The notes under the pieces: model-generated
The model's input: the letters and a program-made list of their open reading frames with translations, nothing else
Database searches by the model: none
Told to the model about the DNA's origin: nothing
Made by a program: the position numbers and the translations under genes
Assembly: GCA_945273835.1 (NCBI GenBank)
Contig: CALYPL010000003.1
Coordinates: 62,001-126,000 of the forward strand
Reading direction: 5' to 3'
DNA from: an uncultured Dysgonomonas sp.
Lineage (GTDB): Bacteria; Bacteroidota; Bacteroidia; Bacteroidales; Dysgonomonadaceae
DNA length: 64,000 nt
Shown: piece by piece, positions 26,379-36,385 of the stretch
How the letters are laid out: every line of letters begins with the position of its first letter
How positions within the stretch are numbered: position 1 is the first letter of the stretch

Positions 26379-29179
26379 TGATAAAAAATACATTAATTTT
26401 TCTGACATTACTCCTTTGTTCGGCAGGTATGTATGCCCAAAAAGTTACGGGCTATGTATATGATTCAAAAACATCCGAGACACTTCCCGGAGTAAACGTA
26501 TCATACAAATACAAAGGAGAAACCAAAGGTGTCCTTAGCGACGCCGACGGATATTATTCCATAGACGTACCAATGGACGCAATTATGCTGACATTTTCCT
26601 ATGTCGGTTACGAAACCCAAACATGTCCACTTGTCATAGACAACCACAATACCACAAATCAAAATATATACCTCAAAATAGAAGAAAAACTACTAAACGA
26701 GGTAGTAGTCAGCGCAGGACGCTTTGAACAAAAACTCAGCGACATTACTGTATCAATGGATATAATCAAGCCGGAAGACATAGAACGTCAAAGCCCGAAA
26801 GACCTTCGTTCAGTGTTAGCCACAGTATCCGGTGTTGATATAACCGACAAACAACCATCAATCCGTAGCGGAAGCGGTTGGACGTACGGAGTCGGAAGCC
26901 GCAGTTTGATTATGGTAGACGGAATGTCAATACTGACACCCGGAATAGGCGAAATTAACTGGAACGTGATTCCGATGGAAAACATCGAGCAAGTAGAAGT
27001 TATCAAAGGAGCATCATCCGTGTTGTACGGATCATCAGCCCTCAACGGACTCATAAACATCCGCACCAAACGTCCCGGAATAGACCCATCAACCACCGTT
27101 GACGCTTATTTAGGAATATACGGAGACCCTGACAATACAAGTTACCGTTGGTGGAGCAAAGAGTTCTGGAAAGAAGGTAATTACCCCGTAGAACCATTCT
27201 TGCGCAAAAATGTACTCTACGGAGTGCGCAATCCGATATACACAGGTCTTGACTTTTCGCATGAGCGACGTATCGGTAACTTTGATGTATCAGGAGGTAT
27301 GAACATTTTCTCGGACGAAGGTTATCGTGAAGGAGACTACAACAAGCGTTTGCGTGTAGGCGGTAATTTAACTTATCACGACCCTAGCTCAAAATATTTG
27401 AATTATGGATTTAACGTGAACTTCCTTTCGAACGAGCTTGGAGACTTCTTTATCTGGCGTTCCGATAAACAACCATACATGCGCTCACCGCTAACAAATA
27501 TGGCACGTGAAGCCAATATCTTCTATATCGATCCGTTCTTCAACTACACCAATCCAAACAACAATACAAGCCATAAGTTCAAAGGACGTTTCTATTATAA
27601 ATCAGATAATATATCGACTAACGGAACTGATAAATCATTGACTGAGATTGCCCGTAATATGGGGGTTAATAACATTGATGGTCTGATAAAAGATCCCGAG
27701 AATACATTAAGAGAATACTGGCAAAAGATAGGACCTAACGTACTTCCATCTATGCTTAATAACGACTGGCAAGGTACGGTTGAAGGATTAGAAAAATCGC
27801 TTCCGAGCATTTTCCCCAAAGCTACTCAAGCCGATTATATCGACCTCATATCTTGGGCTATGAACCATCGCCCTCAACCCGGTCAAGACCTTAGCCAATG
27901 GTTGCTTGACACAGTAAACCCTAAAAAAGAAGACAAAGGAACAGATATAACAAATTCGTACTTTGCAGATTATCAATTCAGTAAAAAATACGAGACAGCC
28001 ACACTTACAAGCGGTATGACCTACGAGCATATCGGCGCACGCTCACGTATTACAGGCAATCATAACAGCGATAACATTGCAGGATTCTTCCAATACGACG
28101 ATAAATTTATCGACAAACTTAACCTATCATTAGGAGTACGTTTTGAATATTACCGTGTGGACCAACATTATCGGGAGGCTGAAACTCAAATATTTGGAAC
28201 TAAAGTTCCTGTAAAACCAGTATTCAGAGGAGGACTTAACTATCAGCTTGCCGAATATACATTCTTACGTGCATCATTCGGACAAGGCTATCGTTACCCG
28301 TCAATCACTGAAAAATATTTAGTAAAAGACATCGGTGGCGTAGGAGCATATCCAAACAAATCACTTAAACCGGAAAACGGATATAACGCAGAAATCGGAT
28401 TAAAACAAGCCTATAAATTCGGTCCATTCACCGGATTTATCGACGTAGCCGGATTCTATACCCGTTATAAAAATATGATTGAGTTCGATTTCGGAATCAT
28501 TGATCCGGATCCTGCAAACGACTACCGCTTCATTACTAATCTGCGTGATGTAGTTGACATTCTTCAAAGAAATCAAGTACCTTATATCGGTGTTAAATTT
28601 GGAAACGTAAGCCGTGCCGAAATTTACGGAGTAGACCTATCAATAAACGGTTTCTGCAATATCAACCCGACTTTGAAATTGATTTACGATCTTGGTTACG
28701 TATATACAGAACCTCATGACATGGATTACAAAAAACGAAATGCAGCCGAAGCCGCCAATACCGATCCATTCGCTATGAAGTCAAAATCCAACACATCGAA
28801 ATACTTGAAATATCGTCAGAAGAATACAGCCAAAGCATCATTCGATTTGCAATGGGATCGCTTCTCGGTAGGCACAAATATGCAATTGAAAAGCAAAACA
28901 CTGGTTGTGGACTACTTCATGCTTGACGAGCGTACAAATAAAACAGATACCGATGTTATGGATTATATACATCCGCTTCTTTTCGGCGACTTGCAAGGAT
29001 ATTGGAAAGAGCATAATAAAGACTTTTTTACAATGGATTTCCGTGTCGGTGTGAAGGTTACCAAACAAGTGCATCTACAATGTAATATCAATAACTTAAC
29101 GAACAAAGAGTACAGCGTTCGCCCGATGGACATATCAGCACCACGTACCGTGGTACTAAAAACAAGTCTCAAGTTCTAA
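26378..29179 (+). CDS. TonB-dependent outer-membrane receptor
   Basis: A 933-aa receptor with a signal peptide (cleavage near GMYAQ), an N-terminal carboxypeptidase-regulatory-like beta domain (about residues 20-105, VTGYVYDSKTSETLPGVNV), a plug domain (RSLIMVDGMSIL, IEQVEVIKGASSVLYGSSAL, INIRTKR) and a C-terminal beta-barrel ending in an aromatic residue (VVLKTSLKF), as usual for barrel insertion. It imports a ligand with TonB energy. No SusD-like gene is adjacent, so a classical glycan SusCD pair is unlikely; the partner is the coupled lipoprotein upstream. Confidence 0.93.
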   Translation: MIKNTLIFLTLLLCSAGMYAQKVTGYVYDSKTSETLPGVNVSYKYKGETKGVLSDADGYYSIDVPMDAIMLTFSYVGYETQTCPLVIDNHNTTNQNIYLKIEEKLLNEVVVSAGRFEQKLSDITVSMDIIKPEDIERQSPKDLRSVLATVSGVDITDKQPSIRSGSGWTYGVGSRSLIMVDGMSILTPGIGEINWNVIPMENIEQVEVIKGASSVLYGSSALNGLINIRTKRPGIDPSTTVDAYLGIYGDPDNTSYRWWSKEFWKEGNYPVEPFLRKNVLYGVRNPIYTGLDFSHERRIGNFDVSGGMNIFSDEGYREGDYNKRLRVGGNLTYHDPSSKYLNYGFNVNFLSNELGDFFIWRSDKQPYMRSPLTNMAREANIFYIDPFFNYTNPNNNTSHKFKGRFYYKSDNISTNGTDKSLTEIARNMGVNNIDGLIKDPENTLREYWQKIGPNVLPSMLNNDWQGTVEGLEKSLPSIFPKATQADYIDLISWAMNHRPQPGQDLSQWLLDTVNPKKEDKGTDITNSYFADYQFSKKYETATLTSGMTYEHIGARSRITGNHNSDNIAGFFQYDDKFIDKLNLSLGVRFEYYRVDQHYREAETQIFGTKVPVKPVFRGGLNYQLAEYTFLRASFGQGYRYPSITEKYLVKDIGGVGAYPNKSLKPENGYNAEIGLKQAYKFGPFTGFIDVAGFYTRYKNMIEFDFGIIDPDPANDYRFITNLRDVVDILQRNQVPYIGVKFGNVSRAEIYGVDLSINGFCNINPTLKLIYDLGYVYTEPHDMDYKKRNAAEAANTDPFAMKSKSNTSKYLKYRQKNTAKASFDLQWDRFSVGTNMQLKSKTLVVDYFMLDERTNKTDTDVMDYIHPLLFGDLQGYWKEHNKDFFTMDFRVGVKVTKQVHLQCNINNLTNKEYSVRPMDISAPRTVVLKTSLKF

Positions 29180-29203
29180 AACAAAATACAAATACTTAAA
29201 ATT

Positions 29204-29237
29204 AGCCGCGTTCTGTATTAAGAATGCGGCTTTTTTT
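29204..29237 (+). terminator. intrinsic terminator of the lipoprotein/receptor operon
   Basis: 11-bp stem (29204-29214 with 29221-29231, one G-T), 6-nt loop, T7 tract. Confidence 0.85.
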
Positions 29238-29308
29238 ATAACAACAAGTAAGAAATATAATCAATCTCAAAAATAATAGGTAAAATGACAAAAAATTCAA
29301 AAAAATTA

Positions 29309-29316
29309 TAACTTTG
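29309..29316 (+). promoter_or_regulatory. Bacteroidota -7 box (TAACTTTG)
   Basis: Exact TAnnTTTG match 73 nt before gdhA. Confidence 0.45.
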
Positions 29317-29388
29317 ACATAAAGATTAAATCACTATATTTATAAGACATATGTACATAAAATCTATTATAAATTTTAATTGATAGCC

Positions 29389-30726
29389 ATGAGGATTGAT
29401 AGCATATTGTCATCATTGGAAGCCAAGCATCCAGGTGAAGCAGAATTTTTACAAGCTGTAAAAGAAGTACTTGTATCCATAGAACAAGTATATAACCAAC
29501 ATCCAGAATTTGAGAAAGCCAGAATAATAGAGCGATTAGTTGAACCCGACCGTATTTTTACCTTCAAAATACCTTGGGTCGACGACAGAGGCGAAGTGCA
29601 GATTAATATCGGTTATCGTGTACAATTTAATAATGCTATCGGACCTTACAAAGGCGGATTGCGCTTTCATGCTTCAGTAAACCTTTCGACCCTCAAGTTC
29701 TTAGGATTTGAACAAACATTCAAAAATGCTCTCACTACCCTGCCAATGGGAGGAGCAAAAGGCGGTTCGGACTTCAGCCCCAAAGGAAAATCGAATGCCG
29801 AAATCATGCGCTTCTGTCAGGCGTTTATGCTTGAGTTATGGCGCAATATCGGACCTGACACAGATGTACCTGCGGGCGACATCGGTGTCGGAACACGCGA
29901 AATAGGTTACCTATATGGAATGTATAAAAAATTGGCGCGCGAAAACACAGGAACTTTCACAGGCAAAGGACTTGAATACGGCGGTTCGCTCATACGTCCC
30001 GAAGCCACAGGTTTTGGAGCTTTATACTTCGTGAACCGTATGCTCGAAACAAAAAATCTGAATATAGTAGGTAAAACAGTCGCCATTTCAGGCTTCGGCA
30101 ATGTAGCATGGGGAGCTGTCACAAAAGCTACACAACTGGGTGCTAAAGTAGTTACCATATCCGGTCCTGACGGATACATATATGATCCTGACGGTATTTC
30201 GGGTGACAAAATAGAATATATGCTTGAACTGCGTGAATCGGGCGAAGATATTGTAGAGCCATACGCACAAAAGTATCCGAAATCAACATTCTACGCAGGC
30301 AAAAAACCATGGGAGCAAAAAGTAGACATTGCCCTACCCTGCGCCATACAGAACGAGCTCAATCGGGAAGATGCTCAAAAATTATTCGAAAACGGCGTAA
30401 CTTGTGTGGCTGAAGTTTCAAATATGGGCTGTACAGCCGAAGCTGTGGATTTCTTCATAGAAAAGCAAGTGTTGTTCGCACCCGGCAAAGCCGTAAATGC
30501 GGGAGGAGTAGCAACATCAGGTCTTGAAATGAGTCAGAACGCAATGCACTTGCAATGGAGTGCCGAAGAGGTAGATAAACGCTTGCATGATATAATGACT
30601 AACATTCATGCGCAATGCCTGCAATACGGAAAAGCGGATAATGATTATATCAATTACGTAAAAGGTGCAAACGTAGCAGGATTTATGAAAGTGGCTCACG
30701 CCATGATGGCACAAGGTATAATTTGA
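29389..30726 (+). CDS. gdhA: NADP-type glutamate dehydrogenase
   Basis: A 445-aa hexameric-type GDH that interconverts 2-oxoglutarate plus ammonia and glutamate. The substrate-binding region GPYKGGLRFHASVNLSTLKF and catalytic-Lys loop LPMGGAKGGSDFSPKGK are intact, as is the Rossmann motif VAISGFGNVAWGA. The ATG at 29389 is preferred to a TTG 9 nt upstream. Length and the GGSDF form suggest the NADP-dependent anabolic class. Confidence 0.95.
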   Translation: MRIDSILSSLEAKHPGEAEFLQAVKEVLVSIEQVYNQHPEFEKARIIERLVEPDRIFTFKIPWVDDRGEVQINIGYRVQFNNAIGPYKGGLRFHASVNLSTLKFLGFEQTFKNALTTLPMGGAKGGSDFSPKGKSNAEIMRFCQAFMLELWRNIGPDTDVPAGDIGVGTREIGYLYGMYKKLARENTGTFTGKGLEYGGSLIRPEATGFGALYFVNRMLETKNLNIVGKTVAISGFGNVAWGAVTKATQLGAKVVTISGPDGYIYDPDGISGDKIEYMLELRESGEDIVEPYAQKYPKSTFYAGKKPWEQKVDIALPCAIQNELNREDAQKLFENGVTCVAEVSNMGCTAEAVDFFIEKQVLFAPGKAVNAGGVATSGLEMSQNAMHLQWSAEEVDKRLHDIMTNIHAQCLQYGKADNDYINYVKGANVAGFMKVAHAMMAQGII

Positions 30727-30756
30727 CACAACACAAAACTCCATAATCATTTATCG

Positions 30757-30805
30757 AAGAAAGAGTAGCAACATCGTTTTCGGGTGTTTACTCCTCTTTC
30801 TTTTT
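30757..30805 (+). terminator. intrinsic terminator of gdhA
   Basis: AAGAAAGAG (30757-30765) pairs with CTCTTTCTT (30794-30802), with further internal pairing, followed by T-rich sequence. Confidence 0.6.
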
Positions 30806-30870
30806 ATCTGTATTATTTGTTAAGTAGAGATACCTCGGATTATGAAATATAAGACTGCAGATAATGGATG

Positions 30871-31542
30871 TTATTCAAAACGGATAAGGCGAAGCAATTT
30901 TTCACGGTCAAGAACCTGAATCTGACGGCGATTGGCGCTTATCAGACCGTCGTCCTGCATATTCTTCAACTCACGGGAAAGTGACGGGCGTGAAACTCCA
31001 AAATATTCCGCAAGGGCATCCTGACTTTTATCGAGTTTTGCAACGGATTTGTCAGCTGCGAGTTTCAAAATATACATAGCCAGTTTCTGCCTGATAGTCC
31101 GAAAGGACATGATGTATAACTTTTCTGCCAAAACAGAAGCGTAATTGGCTGAAATATCAAGATAATTTTTCAGCAACTTCTGATTGAGGGATAGCATTTT
31201 CAAAATGGAATCTTTATAGACAATAAGGGTTTCGGTGTTTTCTCGTGCCATAATCTGAACGGGAAACTTATTTTTATTGCCGAACAAGAATAATACCGCC
31301 GGAGTTTGTGGTGCAAAGATATCCTCAACTTTTATCACTTTACCTGATGGAGCATTCATTTCAGCCGTAACACTCCCTTTAGTCAGTATGATCAGCCGAT
31401 TGCAAACTTCGTCCTGCATGGCAATTATATCTCCTTTCTCAAAGATACGTTCTTGCGTCTGAACGGAAGAGAGAAGTTGCTCAAGCTCGTCGGGGCTTAA
31501 TCCTGAAAACAAAAGACATCGGCTCAGATCTTTTATATCCAT
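30871..31542 (-). CDS. Crp/Fnr-family transcriptional regulator
   Basis: A 223-aa regulator with an N-terminal cyclic-nucleotide-binding-like beta-roll (about residues 12-125, with FEKGDIIAMQDEVCNRLIIL) and a C-terminal winged helix (ALAEYFGVSRPSLSRELKNM, about 168-187). No Fnr-type N-terminal Cys cluster is visible, so it is not an iron-sulfur oxygen sensor of the Fnr kind. The effector is unknown. It stands alone between gdhA (convergent) and the cation exporter. Confidence 0.9.
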   Translation of the reverse strand: MDIKDLSRCLLFSGLSPDELEQLLSSVQTQERIFEKGDIIAMQDEVCNRLIILTKGSVTAEMNAPSGKVIKVEDIFAPQTPAVLFLFGNKNKFPVQIMARENTETLIVYKDSILKMLSLNQKLLKNYLDISANYASVLAEKLYIMSFRTIRQKLAMYILKLAADKSVAKLDKSQDALAEYFGVSRPSLSRELKNMQDDGLISANRRQIQVLDREKLLRLIRFE

Positions 31543-31701
31543 TGCAATCTTAACTGTTTTTTATCGGTTGATTTATAATGATTTATTTAACGTATCAACA
31601 ATATATGTTAGTTATCTGATTATTCAGCATTTTTAATCTATCTGAATTTATATTTTGGTAAATCAGACAGATATGTTTATAGCGAAAGGCTTAACTTTAT
31701 T

Positions 31702-32661
31702 TCAATTACAGGTTATTTCTTTCATGTGAAACTTTGGTCCTTCGATCTGAATGGTAACATGTTTTATTCCGAAATCGTTATTTAAAACCGTTTTGGCAGA
31801 TTCAAGGATTACATCTCTGTCCGTTTCTGTTTTTACGACAAGGTGTGCCGTCATGGTAGAGAAGTCGGACGTAATCATCCATATATGTAAATCATGTACA
31901 TCATCCACACCTTCGATCTGTTTCAGTTTTTCAATCATTTGGGTTGAATTGATTTCTTCGGGCTTACCTTCCATCAGTATGTTCACGGAGTCTTTCAGCA
32001 CATCCCATCCGCTATGCAATACTAATAGTGACACTACCATACTCGCTATCGGATCGGCTATGTACCATCCGAACAGCACAATCAGTATGGCGGCAACGAT
32101 GGCTCCTACTGATCCAAGCAGGTCACCGATGACGTGCATAAATGCGCTCCGCACGTTCAGATTTTCTTTGTGCGAACCTTGTGCATGCAACAGCCATGCA
32201 ACTATAATATTGATGATGAGTCCGATAATGGATATGAGCATCATACCATCGCCTACTACCTGTTGTGGTGATGAAAGCCGTCCGATGGCTTCCCAAAAGA
32301 TAAATATTGCCAACGTAACAAGTACTACTCCGTTGAGCAATGCGGCAAGTATCTCGAAACGTTTGTAGCCGTAGGTTTTGGATTGTGAGGCTGCTCTTGC
32401 TCCGAAGATAAGCGCGCTGAGGCTTAAACCAAGTGCAACGGTATCGCTCAGCATATGTCCTGCATCGGAGATAAGGGCAAGGCTATTGGTTAGGTATCCT
32501 CCGACAAACTCAACAACCATAAACAGGGCGATGAGAATAAAACTCAGGGTCAACGCTTTTTTATTAGCGGCGTAATTATGATTATGTCCTCCGTGAGAAT
32601 GTGATTCAGCGTGTTCATGATCATGGTTACGATCATGCTGAGAATCGTGGTTATGTTCCAT
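31702..32661 (-). CDS. cation diffusion facilitator (Zn-type, CzcD/ZitB-like)
   Basis: A 319-aa metal exporter with a very His/Asp-rich cytoplasmic N-terminus (about residues 1-30) that should bind metal, six transmembrane helices, and the metal-site motifs SDAGHMLSD (helix 2) and HVIGDLLGS (helix 5). A C-terminal ferredoxin-like cytoplasmic domain follows. The ATG at 32661 is preferred over a TTG at 32670. Zinc is the likeliest substrate by family; cobalt or cadmium is possible. Confidence 0.93.
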   Translation of the reverse strand: MEHNHDSQHDRNHDHEHAESHSHGGHNHNYAANKKALTLSFILIALFMVVEFVGGYLTNSLALISDAGHMLSDTVALGLSLSALIFGARAASQSKTYGYKRFEILAALLNGVVLVTLAIFIFWEAIGRLSSPQQVVGDGMMLISIIGLIINIIVAWLLHAQGSHKENLNVRSAFMHVIGDLLGSVGAIVAAILIVLFGWYIADPIASMVVSLLVLHSGWDVLKDSVNILMEGKPEEINSTQMIEKLKQIEGVDDVHDLHIWMITSDFSTMTAHLVVKTETDRDVILESAKTVLNNDFGIKHVTIQIEGPKFHMKEITCN

Positions 32662-32685
32662 GTGTATCAAGTTAAATTACATTGT

Positions 32686-32733
32686 ATAAAAAAAGTAAGA
32701 AAGAGATTATAAAGATATAACCTTTTTCTTACT
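32686..32733 (-). terminator. intrinsic terminator of rho
   Basis: On the minus strand AGTAAGAAA-type arms (32724-32733 and 32694-32703) form a 9-10 bp stem, followed by T7. Confidence 0.7.
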
Positions 32734-32758
32734 CTGTATTTGTTGCGCTCGATATATT

Positions 32759-34717
32759 TCAATCGGCGTTCATAGAGATCAGAAATTCATCGTTATTGAA
32801 TGTTTTACGCAAACGATCTTCGAGGAAGGTCATGGCTTCTACTGAATTCATGTCCGACAGGAAGTTTCGCAATACCCACATACGGCTCAGTGTTTCTTTG
32901 TCTAAAAGTAAATCGTCACGGCGTGTGCTTGATGCGATGATATCAACGGCTGGGAATATGCGTTTGTTAGATAGCTTACGATCTAACTGAAGTTCCATAT
33001 TTCCTGTACCTTTGAATTCTTCAAAGATCACATCATCCATTTTCGAGCCTGTTTCTGTCAGAGCGGTTGCTATAATGGTAAGCGAACCTCCGTTTTCGAT
33101 ATTACGTGCTGCTCCGAAGAAACGTTTTGGTTTATGCAGGGCATTGGCATCGACTCCACCTGTCAGCACTTTACCTGATGCAGGCTGAACTGTATTGTAG
33201 GCACGCGCGAGGCGTGTTATGGAGTCGAGCAGGATCACAACGTCATGACCGCACTCTACCATACGTTTTGCTTTGTTGAGTACTATTTCTGCTATTTTGA
33301 CATGGCGATCGGCGGGTTCGTCGAATGTGGAGGCGATAACTTCGGCATTGACGCTTCGCTCCATATCGGTAACTTCTTCGGGACGCTCGTCAATGAGCAG
33401 AACAATCATATATACTTCGGGGTGATTGCTGGCTATTGCGTTTGCTATATCTTTCAGCAATGTGGTTTTACCGGTTTTGGGTTGTGCCACAATCAGACCG
33501 CGCTGTCCTTTTCCTATGGGCGAGAACAGGTCTACGACACGGCACGACAGGTTATCGTTGCGACCGCTTGTGAGTCTGAATTTTTCGTTCGGGAAAAGGG
33601 GTTTCAAGTGATCGAACGGAACACGGTCACGCACTTCTTCGGGTGTGCGTCCGTTTATGTAGTCTACTTTAACAAGGGGAAAGAATTTCTCTGATTCTTT
33701 GGGCGGACGTATGGGTCCTTCTACTACATCGCCGGTCTTGAGTCCGAACAGTCTTATCTGAGATTGTGAGATGTAGACATCATCGGGCGAAGACATATAG
33801 TTATAGTCGGCTGAGCGCAAAAATCCGTATCCTTCGGACATGATTTCAAGTACGCCTGATGCTGAAAGGATTCCGTCGAAATCGTAAAGTTTTTCGGCTT
33901 GTTGGTTGTTTTGCTTCTGCTGTCCGTTGTTATGTTGTTTGCCGTTCTTGTTATTGTTATTATTCGCCGGTTGTTGCTCGTGTACTTCAATCGGTTTCAC
34001 ATCGGGATCGACTTGCAGCAATGGCAGCAACGGTTCCACTTTTTCGGTTGCAGCATCGTTCTGCGAGCGTGCTTTATGTGAACGGAATACTAATTGTATA
34101 GGCTTACTTTGTGACTGGTTTCCAGCTGATTGTTGTTGTTCGGCTGTCTGAGCCGGTTTGGTGTCCTGAGCTTGCGTATTGGTGTTAGAAGCTGTTTGTT
34201 GCGATTTGTTGTCTGTCAGAGCTTCATCGCCGATCTGTTTTTGTTTGGCTTCGTTGTTCTGGACATCGTTGTCTTTTTTTACAAAGACTTTTACTTTAGA
34301 TTGATCTTTTACGGGGCTGTTATCTTTACTGCCGGTTCCTTTTTCGTTTTTTACTTGTTTCTGATTAGGAACTTTTTTGGTGGCAACTTTTTTAGGCTGA
34401 ATGTCGTTTTCGTTATCGCCTGTGGCATTTTCGGTCTGTTGATCTTGTAAAATGGAAAGTTGCTTCGTATCAGCATTGTTTGCCTCAGAATTATTTCTTA
34501 TCTGACTTCTTTTGTCTCTTGCCCCATTCTGCTTTTCAGGCTGGCTCTCGTTCTGACTTTTGTTCCGAGCTTCTATTATTGCCTGCTCATCTAATATCTT
34601 ATAAATTAATTCGTCTTTTTTGTATGCGTCAGGACGTCTTATGCCTAAGTCCTTGGCAATTGTTCTAAGTTCAAGTGTGAGCTTCTCGTTAAGTTCCAGA
34701 ATATTGTATGTAGGCAT
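32759..34717 (-). CDS. rho: transcription termination factor Rho with long disordered N-terminal insertion
   Basis: A 652-aa Rho, about 230 residues longer than E. coli Rho. Residues 1-50 are the helical N-terminal domain ([20 protein letters not shown]). Residues about 55-275 are low complexity, rich in Q, N, K, D and T, and predicted disordered. The RNA-binding cold-shock-like domain follows ([20 protein letters not shown]), then the ATPase with Walker [31 protein letters not shown] and the Q-loop [10 protein letters not shown] region. Such insertions are known in Bacteroidota, and that of B. thetaiotaomicron has been reported to drive condensate formation. Confidence 0.97.
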   Translation of the reverse strand: MPTYNILELNEKLTLELRTIAKDLGIRRPDAYKKDELIYKILDEQAIIEARNKSQNESQPEKQNGARDKRSQIRNNSEANNADTKQLSILQDQQTENATGDNENDIQPKKVATKKVPNQKQVKNEKGTGSKDNSPVKDQSKVKVFVKKDNDVQNNEAKQKQIGDEALTDNKSQQTASNTNTQAQDTKPAQTAEQQQSAGNQSQSKPIQLVFRSHKARSQNDAATEKVEPLLPLLQVDPDVKPIEVHEQQPANNNNNKNGKQHNNGQQKQNNQQAEKLYDFDGILSASGVLEIMSEGYGFLRSADYNYMSSPDDVYISQSQIRLFGLKTGDVVEGPIRPPKESEKFFPLVKVDYINGRTPEEVRDRVPFDHLKPLFPNEKFRLTSGRNDNLSCRVVDLFSPIGKGQRGLIVAQPKTGKTTLLKDIANAIASNHPEVYMIVLLIDERPEEVTDMERSVNAEVIASTFDEPADRHVKIAEIVLNKAKRMVECGHDVVILLDSITRLARAYNTVQPASGKVLTGGVDANALHKPKRFFGAARNIENGGSLTIIATALTETGSKMDDVIFEEFKGTGNMELQLDRKLSNKRIFPAVDIIASSTRRDDLLLDKETLSRMWVLRNFLSDMNSVEAMTFLEDRLRKTFNNDEFLISMNAD

Positions 34718-35108
34718 TTAATGTTAGTTATTTAAATGGTTTTAAATTAGTTATGAAATCTCAGAGTGCAGAAAAGTATTGTCTGATAAGATTATATGAA
34801 GTTTATTTACTTTAAATGTTAAATTATTAGTTTATACAAAAATATGGTACGAAGTAAAAGACGTATTACGACTTATCCATCTTAACTTATAAAAATTACG
34901 TAATATTTTTGCTGAAAAATAAAGAGATTAAAAATGCAAGCTGAGTATCTTACATTTTCGAAAGACAAATATATAAATAAAAAAAAGAATAATGCAATAT
35001 AGCTACCTAATTTTATTATTTTTTGTTCAGTTGCCTAAGCTTTCCGATATGCACGTTTCGATAGATAGTATCGAATTATCAGAACAATGGAAAAACCGCA
35101 GCAATCCT
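34718..35108. other. 391-bp intergenic region upstream of rho
   Basis: A+T-rich upstream region of rho. It holds a 7-bp hairpin at 35057-35075 and, on the + strand, a 49-codon ORF (34992-35141) that runs into the antisense of the next gene. No clear promoter match. Confidence 0.4.
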
Positions 35109-36038
35109 TTATTCGTAAAGATTGTATTTTTTCAAAATTAATGCGGGATGGTATGATAATTTAGCCTTACGTAAACCAAGGTCGCCTACATCTTCCTCAC
35201 GGTTCACGAATTTAATTTCCGAATAGGTGGCTGCCATATCAGCTGCAAACCTCATATTGATGGTTTCATAGATGCCGCTGAAATTGCGCGAAGCCTTTTC
35301 TATATGCACATAAAGCGTATCATTAATAATCTCTCCGATGGTAAAAGCCTCGATCTTCCCCTCTATCCTCAACACTGCTCCAATAAAACCGAAGGTCTCA
35401 TAATTATCAAGCACAAATCCCGTCATTCTCAACTCGTTTTCGGCGATTGGGTTCGACAGGTCGTGATAGTGTGAGCAAAACGAACGAAAATATTCCACTA
35501 CTTCCGATAAATTTTCCTCATCAATGCGTTCATATACATAGTCGGGATAAGATTTAGAAAACTTATTCACATGATTCCGCTTTTTATTATATAGATTACC
35601 CGGCAATGTGGCGAGTTTATCAATATCGTACAAATAATCAGACCAATCTTCAAGACTTTCTGAACGAAGCGCATACTTTTTAGTCAATTCTGTCATCGCA
35701 TCTTCAGGAACTGCCGATAGTACAAAACTGATACCATGTTTTCCGCAATAATTCTGTAGCATGAAAAAAGCCTCGCTTAACGGCAGTTTGCCAATAGGCA
35801 AAGAAAATGAAACCACGTTTGGATCAATCTCGGAAGCACCCTTAATAAAAAGCGTATCGTTATAAATCAAATATTCGTACTTAAAAAAATCAGCCCACAT
35901 ATACAAACCTCCGATCGTATAATCGCACGTTCGGTATTGATGATGTTGAAGGTAACTTTTGATGAGGGGAATATTATTGAGAGTCAAAGGTTTGAAAACC
36001 AGTTTTTTTTCCGCCAGACAGAGATTATCAGAGTCCAT
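35109..36038 (-). CDS. DUF2156 protein (GNAT-fold, phosphatidylglycerol lysyltransferase C-terminal-like)
   Basis: A 309-aa soluble protein with the double-GNAT arrangement of DUF2156/LPG_synthase_C. Supporting blocks are FKPLTLNNIPLIKSYL at the start, GGLYMWADFF, NLYNKKRNHVNKF in the middle and EAFTIGEI / INMRFAADMAATYSEIKFVNREEDVGDLGLRKAKLSYHP-like C-terminal sequence. No transmembrane part is present, so it is not a full MprF. Aminoacyl transfer to a lipid or peptide is a possible but untested role. Confidence 0.8.
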   Translation of the reverse strand: MDSDNLCLAEKKLVFKPLTLNNIPLIKSYLQHHQYRTCDYTIGGLYMWADFFKYEYLIYNDTLFIKGASEIDPNVVSFSLPIGKLPLSEAFFMLQNYCGKHGISFVLSAVPEDAMTELTKKYALRSESLEDWSDYLYDIDKLATLPGNLYNKKRNHVNKFSKSYPDYVYERIDEENLSEVVEYFRSFCSHYHDLSNPIAENELRMTGFVLDNYETFGFIGAVLRIEGKIEAFTIGEIINDTLYVHIEKASRNFSGIYETINMRFAADMAATYSEIKFVNREEDVGDLGLRKAKLSYHPALILKKYNLYE

Positions 36039-36385
36039 AATAATAAGTTGATAGTCGAATTATCTTATATTACTTATAATAAACCTATTAAAAGAAATTT
36101 TGTTTATTAGGTAACAAAAATTTAAGGGTATTTTAGATATAAACGGCTTATGTATTTGTTATAAATACACTATACAAAAATAACATTTTTTTTTGAAATA
36201 GCTGCTTTTGAACAAATGGATAACCATCCCTCATAACTTGGCATGAAAAACCATGTTAACATATAAAACAGCTTGTAAAGCCTAAGTGCAGACACATAAT
36301 TATAACGTTTTGCATCATTCGACAAAAAACTCATCTTAAAACCATTTTCTTATCTTTGACTTCATAAAATAAAACTATATAAATA
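36039..36385. other. 347-bp intergenic region, divergent
   Basis: Separates the divergent DUF2156 and thioredoxin-like genes. Only the -7 box at 36351 is recognisable; otherwise A+T-rich with no ORF. Confidence 0.4.
36351..36358 (+). promoter_or_regulatory. Bacteroidota -7 box (TATCTTTG)
   Basis: Exact TAnnTTTG match 27 nt before the thioredoxin-like gene. Confidence 0.5.

Noticed and set aside
30871..31542. Crp/Fnr regulator as an oxygen-sensing Fnr
   Set aside because: No N-terminal cysteine cluster for an iron-sulfur centre is present.
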